IMG/VR virus record: IMGVR_UViG_3300021137_000021
Coordinates: 1-54,028 of that record
Source of the DNA: a virus
Direction: 5' to 3' (one strand)
Length of the DNA: 54,028 nucleotides
In this document: piece by piece, positions 1-6,854 of the stretch
Layout of the letters: each line of letters begins with the position of its first letter
How positions within the stretch are numbered: position 1 is the first letter of the stretch
Program-made: the position numbers and the translations under genes
Notes under the pieces: model-generated
Database searches by the model: none
Seen by the model: the letters and a program-made list of their open reading frames with translations, nothing else
What the model was told of the DNA's origin: nothing

Positions 1-395
1 GGGATCTCTTCCCAACCTAAGTCAGTAAAGCTAGATGATGATGACCAGAAAGGTGCTAGCTTTGGCGTAGACCACTTACCATAGAGAACGCCCATCTCTC
101 TAAACCAGTTCTGCCACTTAGCATGGATGACGTGTCCTTCTGCAAAGATGGAAGCTAACCTAGCGGTAGGCTTATCACGGGTCTCAACATAGTTACCCTT
201 GATAGCGTGGTACTGTGCTAATGCACACCAATCGTCCTTGATGATATCTGAGGGATGAATGTAACTCATATCACGATCATCGAAAGGACGTGACAATACA
301 TGGCGCTCTACTGCGCCCATGAGTCTAGTCTCCCGCTTGTTAGCTGTAAGAAATGCTTTTAAATCTTTACTGGCAATAGTCTTAGGTTTGCCCAT
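1..395 (-). CDS. Cas4/RecB-like PD-(D/E)XK exonuclease, N-terminal part (runs off left edge)
   Basis: The ATG is at 395-393 and the frame stays open to base 1, giving about 131 residues, so the gene is cut by the window. The visible part contains 'YIHPSDIIKDDWCALAQY' followed by 'FAEGHVIHAKWQNWFREMG'. This is the arrangement of phage Cas4-family exonucleases: a cysteine near the N-terminus and an EGxxxHxxWQ helix carrying the first nuclease motif. The catalytic D/E-x-K motif would lie beyond the edge. Family members degrade DNA ends and in phages sit with recombination genes. Here it follows RecA and a resolvase-like gene, which fits end processing for recombination. Its start overlaps the end of the upstream WhiB gene by 14 bases, indicating translational coupling. 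Family assignment is fairly sure; the Fe-S ligands cannot be checked. Confidence 0.7.
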   Translation of the reverse strand, partial: MGKPKTIASKDLKAFLTANKRETRLMGAVERHVLSRPFDDRDMSYIHPSDIIKDDWCALAQYHAIKGNYVETRDKPTARLASIFAEGHVIHAKWQNWFREMGVLYGKWSTPKLAPFWSSSSSFTDLGWEEI

Positions 396-720
396 ACTTT
401 CTGCCCTCTTTCTCAAACCACTCTTCTAGAGTGATCCCCAGTTTTTTAATCCTGCGCTCTACAGCATTTCGCTCTCGGTGAGACATGCCACCAAATATTC
501 CATGCTGTTCCGATTTTAGTATAGCCTCTTTTAGGCACTCTTGTCTAACCGGGCATGGAGGCTGACCGTCTTTACCCCAGCATATTGCTTTCGCTTTGTC
601 TGCGATAGGTTTGTATAGCGCCTTATCACGTGGAGGAAAGAAAATTTCTGTGTCTTCTCCTTGACACTTTGCGTCGTAACGCCATGTCCATGAGGGGTCG
701 TCAGAGTAACGTAAAACCAA
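382..720 (-). CDS. WhiB-like Fe-S transcription factor with atypical cysteine spacing
   Basis: 112 residues. Four cysteines at about 19, 47, 56 and 62 precede 'GIFGG' (74-78) and a basic tail 'SHRERNAVERRIKK', the WhiB (Wbl) layout: 4Fe-4S ligands, the G-[VI]-W-G-G turn and a basic DNA-contact segment. Two departures are visible. The canonical C-x2-C is C-x8-C, through an insertion 'WGKDGQPP', and the turn has Phe in place of Trp. Wbl proteins bind the primary sigma factor and redirect host transcription; phage copies such as WhiBTM4 are known to interfere with host WhiB2. The start is a TTG directly after the TAA of the upstream gene, with AAGGTG five bases before it; no in-frame ATG near the N-terminus is better placed. 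Family call is confident; function as a host or phage gene regulator is inferred. Confidence 0.82.
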   Translation of the reverse strand: MVLRYSDDPSWTWRYDAKCQGEDTEIFFPPRDKALYKPIADKAKAICWGKDGQPPCPVRQECLKEAILKSEQHGIFGGMSHRERNAVERRIKKLGITLEEWFEKEGRKYGQT

Positions 721-1068
721 TTATTCACCTTGTTCATCGTGGCCCCCCACTCCCTTATTGTACATTGCATCAGTCAATTCATGAAAATGGTGCTCAAGGA
801 TGATGACATAGTCTTCCCCGTCTAAGTGGAAAGCTAGCACCGGTTCACGGCTATCTAGGATCGCCTCTGTGGTGATCTTATCTAGGATAGTTGACTGGAT
901 GCTGAAAGATTTCTTGCTAGTCCACTTGTGCTCAAAGAGATAGTGGTCATTCCGCACATCGCCCTTCCGGGACCAGAAGGCCCCAGAAGCAGCGCTGCGT
1001 GCCCCGTCAGTTAACTTAGCCAGCCTCTTCTCATGCTTGAGAGACTGCTTTTGACCCTCACTCTTCAT
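721..1068 (-). CDS. PD-(D/E)XK Holliday-junction-resolvase-like protein
   Basis: 115 residues. The core 'AASGAFWSRKGDVRND' followed by 'FEHKWTSKKSFSIQ' looks like the restriction-nuclease fold used by small archaeal and phage resolvases: an acidic residue after K-G-D, then E-x-K about twelve residues on, then a Lys/Ser patch. A second helix ends in 'REPVLAFHLDGEDYVII', as expected for the last strands of the fold. The start overlaps the RecA stop by about 11 bases, so the two are translationally coupled. The neighbours (RecA before, WhiB and a Cas4-like nuclease after) place it in a recombination module, where it could cut branched intermediates before packaging. The catalytic motif is visible; the substrate is inferred. 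A VRR-NUC-type nuclease of other specificity is the alternative. Confidence 0.6.
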   Translation of the reverse strand: MKSEGQKQSLKHEKRLAKLTDGARSAASGAFWSRKGDVRNDHYLFEHKWTSKKSFSIQSTILDKITTEAILDSREPVLAFHLDGEDYVIILEHHFHELTDAMYNKGVGGHDEQGE

Positions 1069-2119
1069 CTGGGGCTTCCAGCATTAATGCCGGACTATTC
1101 TTAAGAGTATCCATAACAGCTGCACTGATCTCATCCCTGAGGTCAATCTCTTCTCTTAGAGAATCAATAAGAGCCTGAGAGCCCTGCCACTTACGGTCTT
1201 TGTAATACATCCAGCCGCCACGACGGTCTACGATACCATTGAGGATAGCCAGAGCAATGATCTCTTTGCCGGTGTCATAGCCTCCGCCGTTAACCGGACC
1301 ACCCTCTGCAAAGTAGAAGTCTAGGTAAGCAGTCTGCTGTGGGGGATAGGTCTTGTTCTTAATAGTACGGACACGGATGGTCTGCCCCACACGCCTCTTC
1401 TCCTGTCCGGTGCCTACCTCAAGCCAATCGTCACGCTTTACTTCGCAACGAACGCTGTAGGCGTAGTCTTTGCCAAGACCTCCAGGCGTAGTACGAGGAT
1501 CGCCGTGCATGACGCCAATCTTCATACGGTATTGGTTGATCATGATGCCCAAGACTGGGCGCTCTGATTCAATCAAATCACGCTTTGTAGCTGATGAAAC
1601 TTTACGGAAGAACTTGTTGGTGATTAATGCTCCTCGCCCCACAGTAAATTCTTCCATGTGCTTCTCATCTTCCGCACTAGGAACCAAAGCAGGAAGGGAA
1701 TCAATAACAACCATATCCACCGCTTTGCTTTCCATGAACTGAATAACTGCGTCAAATGCATCCTCCATACCATTAGTCTCTACAATGATTACACGCTCAG
1801 TATCAACCCCGCATAGTTCTGCGTACTCAGGGTCAAAGTCCTCGGCAGCAATCCAGACAGCTGTGAACTCTGGGTTCTTAGCCTGGTTGGCTGCGATTGT
1901 CTTAAGTGCTAGAGCTGTCTTGCCGTGAGATGCCTCACCTACAAGCTCAACCCATCGGTTCATAGGCCAACCCCCACCAAGAACTACGTCTAGGGTGAGT
2001 GAGCCTGTTGGGATACGGTTAGGAAGATTGACTTCGCTAGCACGTACGACTGTGCCAGCACCAAGCTTCTTGTTGATATTAGCTACTACCTTTAATGCTT
2101 CTGCATTTAGAACTGCCAT
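1058..2119 (-). CDS. recA: RecA-family recombinase
   Basis: 353 residues, the normal length for RecA. The Walker A loop 'GEASHGKTA' is at 61-69 and Walker B 'VDMVVIDSLPAL' has its Asp near residue 140. The segment after it ('TNKFFRKVSS', 'VLGIMINQYRMKIG') corresponds to RecA loop L1 and the motif carrying the conserved Gln-Asn pair. It forms ATP-dependent filaments on ssDNA and promotes strand exchange; in phages this supports recombination-dependent replication and repair. Walker A has His where cellular RecA usually has Ser, a common phage variation. The start follows the upstream zinc-ribbon gene with a one-base overlap. Together with the resolvase-like and Cas4-like genes downstream and polymerase and SSB-like genes upstream it forms a replication-recombination operon. 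Confidence 0.93.
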   Translation of the reverse strand: MAVLNAEALKVVANINKKLGAGTVVRASEVNLPNRIPTGSLTLDVVLGGGWPMNRWVELVGEASHGKTALALKTIAANQAKNPEFTAVWIAAEDFDPEYAELCGVDTERVIIVETNGMEDAFDAVIQFMESKAVDMVVIDSLPALVPSAEDEKHMEEFTVGRGALITNKFFRKVSSATKRDLIESERPVLGIMINQYRMKIGVMHGDPRTTPGGLGKDYAYSVRCEVKRDDWLEVGTGQEKRRVGQTIRVRTIKNKTYPPQQTAYLDFYFAEGGPVNGGGYDTGKEIIALAILNGIVDRRGGWMYYKDRKWQGSQALIDSLREEIDLRDEISAAVMDTLKNSPALMLEAPDEE

Positions 2120-2505
2120 TAACCGATCCTATCTACGATAATATTTGGATTAAATCCTGCACCTTGACCTACTTGTTTAGCCGGAGTAGCATTACCTCCA
2201 CCACTTCCTCCCGGCATTCCTGCACCGGAACCTTGCTGCAACAACGGGTAACCACAGTCGTAGCATCTAGCACGCTGTGAACCTTGTGGGGCAAAGTAAT
2301 TGCCTGAATAACAATTAGGACAGTTATCAGCTTGCCTCTGGCTCTGAGCCTTAGTCAAGGTCTGATCTGTCTTAGGATCATAGGTAACTGGTGCATTGCC
2401 TTGTGAAGGCCTGTATACAGTTCCAGGATTAGGAGTTACTGGAGGAGTACTGCTGGGAGCAGGTGCTCCGCCTCCAAGCTTACTTGCCCACCAATCATTC
2501 GCCAC
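2119..2505 (-). CDS. Zinc-ribbon protein with Pro/Gly-rich flanks
   Basis: 128 residues starting at a GTG with AAAGGAAC seven bases upstream. The N-terminus 'MANDWWASKLGG' is followed by a proline- and threonine-rich linker. A four-cysteine ribbon C62-x2-C65...C81-x2-C84 ('NCPNCYSGNY', 'RCYDCGYPLL') comes next, then a glycine-rich tail. The protein has little predicted order outside the ribbon, suggesting an adaptor that binds DNA, RNA or another protein through the zinc site. Similar WW-start ribbon proteins are recalled from actinophage replication regions, but I know of no tested function. It lies between an unknown gene and recA with overlapping ends, so it is co-translated with the recombination genes. 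Confidence 0.6.
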   Translation of the reverse strand: MANDWWASKLGGGAPAPSSTPPVTPNPGTVYRPSQGNAPVTYDPKTDQTLTKAQSQRQADNCPNCYSGNYFAPQGSQRARCYDCGYPLLQQGSGAGMPGGSGGGNATPAKQVGQGAGFNPNIIVDRIG

Positions 2506-2935
2506 GTTTTGTTCCTTTCTCCTCTATGAGACCTAAGTTAAATAATGTAGAGACGCAAGATAATGTTGAGGATAGAGCTACTAACCTAAAGAGCTTAGTT
2601 AGGTTCTCTAAATCTTCTAGCCCAAACTTCTCTAGCTCGTAGTCATCTTCTAATGCGTATGCTGATACAGCAATCTTTGATGAGATCTCTGCATGTGAAT
2701 CTATAAACGGAATAAGTTGAGAGAACCTTTCCAACCTATCCTGGCTGGCACGCTCCTCCATCTCAGCTACTTCGTCTGAGATAGGTGGAAGTCCCATAGC
2801 CTCTGCAATCTCTTCTGCAGGCATAAGCATAGAGTCATAGATGACCTGCCTAATGAGTACAGGAAGAGGAGTATGTGTTACCCGGTTGTCCTCAAAGACA
2901 ACCCTCTTCTGCTTCTTCTTGAAACGATCAAACAT
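2495..2935 (-). CDS. Conserved phage hypothetical, mainly alpha-helical
   Basis: 146 residues. A basic N-terminus 'MFDRFKKKQKRVVF' is followed by an acidic, helix-rich body ('AEEIAEAMGLPPISDEVAEM', 'EDLENLTKLFRLVAL'). There is no transmembrane segment, no metal motif and no enzyme motif I recognise. It starts one base inside the polA stop and ends overlapping the zinc-ribbon start, so it belongs to the polymerase-recombinase operon. The basic head and acidic helical body could suit a small replication or regulatory factor, but that is only a guess from position. Confidence 0.5.
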   Translation of the reverse strand: MFDRFKKKQKRVVFEDNRVTHTPLPVLIRQVIYDSMLMPAEEIAEAMGLPPISDEVAEMEERASQDRLERFSQLIPFIDSHAEISSKIAVSAYALEDDYELEKFGLEDLENLTKLFRLVALSSTLSCVSTLFNLGLIEEKGTKRGE

Positions 2936-4911
2936 TACTTGGCCTCTCCCCAGCGCTGTACAGTCTTCACATCTGCAATCATAGGGATGTCAAGAGCTTT
3001 AATACCTTCCATAGCCTCACGAATTGCTGCCTCTGTTTCCTCTGCCAAACTATCAGGAGTAACAGTAACTAGTTCATCATGGATAGTAAGAATTAAGCTA
3101 GCCTCATCCGGAATCATCTTGTGAGCTCTGATCATAGCAAGCTTAATCAAGTCTGCTGAAGAGCCCTGGATAACTGTGTTAAACGCCTGACGTTCTGCTC
3201 TAGAGCGTTCCCATTGAACACCAGAGCGTAGATCAGGAAGGTAGCGGCGACGTCCCATGTAGGTAATTGCATAAGGAACCGGACCACGGTTACGGCTTTC
3301 AGTGATGATCTGCTTCTTGTACCTAGATACTGATGGGAACTTCTTCATAAAGGAGTCCAGCAGATCTCTAGCTTCGTTAACAGATACGCCAATGGATGTG
3401 GCGATCTTGTCAGGTCCCACACCGTACATCATGGCTAGGACTAAAGTTTTGGCAGCAGATCGGTCTACCCCTACGGTGCTGCCGATGGTGGTATAAATGT
3501 CCACACCATCCATATATGAGCCACACAAGATTCTGTCTTTACTGAACGACGCAAGTACACGTGGTTCAATCTGAGAGTAGTCAGCTACCACTAGCTTGTA
3601 GCCCTCAGGTGCAATAAACAAGTTACGGATAGCCTTACCGTTCTTAGTACGTGGGTTAGGCACGTTTTGAAGATTAGGGTTACGACTTGAGAAACGACCG
3701 GTCTCTGCACCATACTGAATGAAGTCAGTGTGGATACGGTTCTTGATCATAATAGACTTCTTAGCAACGGTCTTAGACTTACCCGCAGTTGTGCGTGTAA
3801 TGTCTCCACCCAAGTAAGGAATCACATAAGTGGTTAGAAGTTTATTAAGATCTGAATACTGTAAGAGAGCATCTACCAAAGCATCCTTGCCCTCAAACAT
3901 CTTGATAGCAGGCTCAGCTACGGAGTATTCATTGACCGTAGGGTTCTTACCCTCATCCACCCGCTTCTGTCCTGCAGGAGTTAGGAGCTTAGGACGTAGA
4001 CCACGCCCACCCTCTGCCTTCTTAGAAAAGAGAATAGACTGTTTCTCAGGCACGCTATTAATGTTAAAAGCTTTGCCAGCAAACTTATAGATGTTTGCCT
4101 TACAGACCTCAAGCTGAAGTTCTAGATCTGCTTTGAGGGTAGCCAAGGAATCCACGTCAATATCTGCGCCACGTAGTTCCATGTTACAGATAACCTCAAG
4201 TACATCCATCTCAAGATGGAAGATACCGGAGAGCTTGTCGTTGCCTAGGTCTTGCTCGTACTTCTTGTAGAGCTTCCAAGTCCACTCAGCATCTAGGCCG
4301 GCATACGTAGCCACCTCATCAAAGGAATACTTCTCTACCTCTTTACCAACGCCCTTAACCATTTCATATCCAAGCTCACGCTTCAAGCAGTCAGCAAGAC
4401 CTAGGTGTAGGCTGTTACGGGTATTGAGAACAAACGCAGCATTGAGCGTACAGAAGTATGGCTGTGCTGGCAGCTCCTTAAGATACTTTGTAACGCTCTG
4501 TAAATCAAACTTTAGGTTGTGGCCGATCTTAAGCTTATCGCCTGTGAACAAAGGCTTAAGTTTTTTAAATACCTCTGCAGGAGTTAGCTGATCAGGAGCC
4601 TCTGTAAAAATCTTTGTAGCCTTACGCTCATCCTTACTATAATCAGAAGGACGGATAGGCAACCCCTTTAGAATACGCTCTTTAACTGAGGGAAGCAATG
4701 GAAATTCAGTGCGTACGTAATCACCGTTTGGATGTCCCATAGGGATAACATCTACACGGCCTTCTGTAGCCATGGCGATCCATGTAACAATATTAAGACG
4801 TGGATCTCCACGGTGATCGCCTACTGTTTCAACGTCAAATACAAAAGAGTCTTGTGCCATATAGGCATCAAATACCTCGTTGAGTTGTTCAGTGGTTGTA
4901 ACTATATTCAT
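2935..4911 (-). CDS. polA: DNA polymerase I (family A) with 3'-5' exonuclease domain
   Basis: 658 residues. The N-terminal proofreading domain shows exo I 'FDVETVGD' (D26, E28), exo II 'IGHNLKFDLQSV' (D136) and exo III 'YAGLDAEW' (Y203, D207). The polymerase domain carries motif A 'VVADYSQIEPR' (D444), motif B R484-x3-K488 to Y496-G497 and motif C 'TIHDELV' (H611, D612). There is no 5'-3' exonuclease domain, as in other phage family A enzymes. The residue equivalent to Phe762 of E. coli Pol I is Leu492. This is the main replicative polymerase candidate, since no family B or C polymerase is seen. The gene follows the SSB-like gene after a 76-base gap holding a hairpin, and precedes the recombination genes. 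Confidence 0.96.
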   Translation of the reverse strand: MNIVTTTEQLNEVFDAYMAQDSFVFDVETVGDHRGDPRLNIVTWIAMATEGRVDVIPMGHPNGDYVRTEFPLLPSVKERILKGLPIRPSDYSKDERKATKIFTEAPDQLTPAEVFKKLKPLFTGDKLKIGHNLKFDLQSVTKYLKELPAQPYFCTLNAAFVLNTRNSLHLGLADCLKRELGYEMVKGVGKEVEKYSFDEVATYAGLDAEWTWKLYKKYEQDLGNDKLSGIFHLEMDVLEVICNMELRGADIDVDSLATLKADLELQLEVCKANIYKFAGKAFNINSVPEKQSILFSKKAEGGRGLRPKLLTPAGQKRVDEGKNPTVNEYSVAEPAIKMFEGKDALVDALLQYSDLNKLLTTYVIPYLGGDITRTTAGKSKTVAKKSIMIKNRIHTDFIQYGAETGRFSSRNPNLQNVPNPRTKNGKAIRNLFIAPEGYKLVVADYSQIEPRVLASFSKDRILCGSYMDGVDIYTTIGSTVGVDRSAAKTLVLAMMYGVGPDKIATSIGVSVNEARDLLDSFMKKFPSVSRYKKQIITESRNRGPVPYAITYMGRRRYLPDLRSGVQWERSRAERQAFNTVIQGSSADLIKLAMIRAHKMIPDEASLILTIHDELVTVTPDSLAEETEAAIREAMEGIKALDIPMIADVKTVQRWGEAK

Positions 4912-4932
4912 TGCTCTCCCTCAGTTGTGTTA

Positions 4933-4968
4933 AGGGCCCGGAAAGAAAGGAGGTAAAAACCAGGCCCT
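4933..4968 (-). promoter_or_regulatory. Hairpin in the SSB-polA intergenic gap
   Basis: Arms 4933-4941 (AGGGCCCGG) and 4960-4968 (CCAGGCCCT) pair over nine positions with one mismatch and enclose an 18-base loop. The hairpin lies in the 76-base gap before polA, one of the longer gaps in the replication operon. On the transcribed strand it is not followed by a U-run, so it is not a classical terminator. An RNA processing site, or an element that lowers polymerase relative to SSB expression, would fit. Role is inferred. Confidence 0.35.
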
Positions 4969-4987
4969 CAACATTTAATGGACTAGA

Positions 4988-5686
4988 TTAGTTAGCTGAT
5001 GCAATCTCACGAGCGATCTCAGCCAATTCAGCCTTAGTGGACGTGTGGAGAGCTTCAGGTCCAAGAGGTTTCATTGTCTTAATCAACTCAGCACAAGCGA
5101 CTGGGTCTAGTTGCCATTCCTCAGCAAGGTCACGTTCCTTCACAGGAACAACCGAATAAGTAGTCTTCTGACCTGTGCCAGACTTGCTTACAGCCCAGTA
5201 AAGATCTGGACGGTTAAGTGGGCCTGTCTTAGGATTAGAAGCAAGCTTCTCAAGTTGACCACAAAGACGAACACCAATGGTCATAAGTTGGACCTGTGGA
5301 TCTTCATCTGAGAGGTTGAGAACAGTGAATGCAAACTTTTGATCTGGCTTACTGCCAACTGCAATTAGTGGATCATCTTCACCGATGCTGATAAATGACT
5401 TCTTACCAGGACGGTTGATCCAGTGCTGCATGAAGACCATAGGTTCGTCTGAGATAAACTTAATTAGTTGTACATCTTCATCAAAACGGAAGTCTGTAGC
5501 AAATGTACGAGTAGGCTTAGCTGCCGCCTTTTTAGCTGCTTCCCAACCTGTTTGAATAACAGATGAGTGTGCAGGTACTTCGTTTTCGTCTTCTTCAATA
5601 AACAATTCAGCAACTTCTTCAGCTGTCTCGGTTGCGTATTGATCAACGTTTGGAACGTCTGACTTGATTTTAAGTGAGCTGGTCAT
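4988..5686 (-). CDS. Probable single-stranded DNA-binding protein (phage gp32/OB-fold-like)
   Basis: 232 residues. An acidic N-terminal third leads into a beta-rich core with 'FRFDEDVQLIKFISDEP', 'MQHWINRPGKKSFISIGEDD' and 'KFAFTVLNLSDEDPQVQLMT', a pattern I associate with ssDNA-binding proteins next to polymerases in actinophages. The aromatic and basic residues of the 'HWINRPGKKSF' strand would suit ssDNA stacking. Unlike T4 gp32 and many relatives it has no zinc-binding Cys cluster; the equivalent position reads 'GEDDPLIAVGSKPDQKF'. It would coat template strands for the Pol I and RecA encoded just downstream. AAAGGG stands before the ATG. The fold is inferred from pattern, not proven. Confidence 0.6.
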   Translation of the reverse strand: MTSSLKIKSDVPNVDQYATETAEEVAELFIEEDENEVPAHSSVIQTGWEAAKKAAAKPTRTFATDFRFDEDVQLIKFISDEPMVFMQHWINRPGKKSFISIGEDDPLIAVGSKPDQKFAFTVLNLSDEDPQVQLMTIGVRLCGQLEKLASNPKTGPLNRPDLYWAVSKSGTGQKTTYSVVPVKERDLAEEWQLDPVACAELIKTMKPLGPEALHTSTKAELAEIAREIASAN

Positions 5687-5717
5687 GTTGACCCTTTCGG
5701 TAGTTGGTTGATATCTG

Positions 5718-5729
5718 GGACTATAGTCC
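5718..5729. promoter_or_regulatory. 12-bp perfect palindrome upstream of the SSB-like gene
   Basis: GGACTATAGTCC is self-complementary and lies in the 56-base gap between the MerR-like gene and the SSB-like gene. A dimeric regulator could bind it, and a MerR-like and a ribbon-helix-helix regulator are both encoded within about 1.2 kb. The link to either protein is speculation. Confidence 0.3.
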
Positions 5730-5742
5730 GTACGATAGGTTG

Positions 5743-6210
5743 TTAGTTTGTTTCTTGATCATGAATCTTCTTCCAGGTTTCTGCTAACTCAATAGACAGA
5801 TCTGGGTGACGATTCCAATCAACTCTCGGAGACCCAATGAGACCCCGATCTTGGAAGCTTTTAATAGTTGCCTCAATCATTACTTTGGAATACATACGCC
5901 AACCTGGCTTCTTTACTCCATCAACGATCATAGACTTAAGACGATAGGGTGCACGTGGAATGTATCCTTTGCGTTCCCAAAGTCTTACTGTAACTACTGG
6001 CCTTCCCAGTGCTTGGCACAATGACCCTACACTGTAAAGTTCTACCGACTTTCCATTCGGTAATGTTTTTACCTGTGGATTTGCATCCCAGGAATCTAGT
6101 ATTGCCGGCTTCTTTGCTGCCACACCTGGCTCTAAAGGACGGCGTTTCCTTTTAGACCCTGGATAAAACTCTTCTAAGTCCTCAAAGAACTTATCAACAT
6201 TGTCTTCCAT
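5743..6210 (-). CDS. MerR-like helix-turn-helix protein
   Basis: 155 residues. After a charged 55-residue N-terminus the segment 'LYSVGSLCQALGRPVVTVRL' (59-78), followed by 'WERKGYIPRAPYR' (78-90) and 'RMYSKVMIEATIKSF', matches a MerR-type winged helix: the helix-turn-helix, the R-x-W-E-x-x-G wing and the R-x-Y segment. No effector-binding domain follows, so it resembles the short MerR or excisionase-like proteins of phages. It could regulate transcription or act as a DNA-bending accessory factor in replication. It sits between an unknown gene and the SSB-like gene. No recombinase is present in the window to pair with an excisionase role, so a regulatory role is favoured. Confidence 0.65.
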   Translation of the reverse strand: MEDNVDKFFEDLEEFYPGSKRKRRPLEPGVAAKKPAILDSWDANPQVKTLPNGKSVELYSVGSLCQALGRPVVTVRLWERKGYIPRAPYRLKSMIVDGVKKPGWRMYSKVMIEATIKSFQDRGLIGSPRVDWNRHPDLSIELAETWKKIHDQETN

Positions 6211-6211
6211 G

Positions 6212-6649
6212 CTATTCCTCTACGATATAAAAAGCATATGAGACACTCTTAGGGAACATCTCATCAATCTCCTCTTCTGTGAGAAGACCATCGTAGAGAC
6301 AAGCCATTACTTCTGACTCATCTAGTACTGGAATCATCTTAAAGCAGCGGTCATAGATATCCTTTTTCTTTAGGATATCTTCTGCTACGGCTTGGTTTAA
6401 GGATTGCGATACACGGCGCTGACGTTTAAGAGCTGTTACGCCTGCAACATTCTCAGGCAGCTCATAGATAAGGTGTCCCTTTTCATCAGGCTCTCCATCA
6501 GTGTCTACGATATCAGACAGTTCTGACTTGAGTTTGCCCACATCTTTAGACATATCGTCAATACGACGCTTAATAGTAATATACTCAGCAACCTTAGCTA
6601 ACAAGGGGTTGGCTGGCTTTGGACTTTCTTTTTCAATAACCTTTGGCAT
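6212..6649 (-). CDS. Hypothetical protein, helical/coiled-coil N-terminus
   Basis: 145 residues. A coiled-coil-like stretch ('ITIKRRIDDMSKDVGKLKSE') is followed by a short beta region with 'GHLIYELPENVAGVTALKRQ' and an acidic helical end ('LTEEEIDEMF'). There is no catalytic motif I recognise. Proteins with this coiled-coil/beta/helix layout are frequent in phage DNA-metabolism regions. It sits between the RHH gene and the MerR-like gene and has its own ribosome-binding stretch (GGAGGAGAG). Confidence 0.45.
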   Translation of the reverse strand: MPKVIEKESPKPANPLLAKVAEYITIKRRIDDMSKDVGKLKSELSDIVDTDGEPDEKGHLIYELPENVAGVTALKRQRRVSQSLNQAVAEDILKKKDIYDRCFKMIPVLDESEVMACLYDGLLTEEEIDEMFPKSVSYAFYIVEE

Positions 6650-6680
6650 GAGTCTCTCCTCCTGCCTTTAGGATACCCGA

Positions 6681-6842
6681 TTATTTTAGGGATTGCAAAT
6701 CGGTATCTAAATAGGCTCTAAGAGCCTCAATAATTACGTCCGTAACGGTACGCTTGTCTTCGGCTGCCTTGGTCTTGACAGCAGACCAGAGCTCATCTGA
6801 TACCCGGATGGTGCGGGTTGGGGTCTTCGGTGCGTTCGGCAT
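6681..6842 (-). CDS. Ribbon-helix-helix DNA-binding protein (53 aa)
   Basis: A short gene read directly from the gap between the Snf2 helicase and the 145-residue protein: ATG at 6842, TAA at 6681, 53 residues. 'PTRTIRVSDELWSAVKTKAA' followed by 'DKRTVTDVIIEALRAYL' is the ribbon-helix-helix pattern: a basic beta strand (T-R-T-I-R-V), a helix, a turn, then a second helix. Such proteins bind operators as dimers through the strand. It could autoregulate the operon or act as a small repressor of early genes. No good Shine-Dalgarno sequence is visible before the ATG, so it may be translated by coupling or weakly. Confidence 0.72.
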   Translation of the reverse strand: MPNAPKTPTRTIRVSDELWSAVKTKAAEDKRTVTDVIIEALRAYLDTDLQSLK

Positions 6843-6854
6843 AGTGGTACAAGT

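Noticed and set aside
5743-6210. MerR-like protein as an excisionase
   Set aside because: No integrase, attachment site or repressor was found, so nothing else supports a lysogenic cycle.
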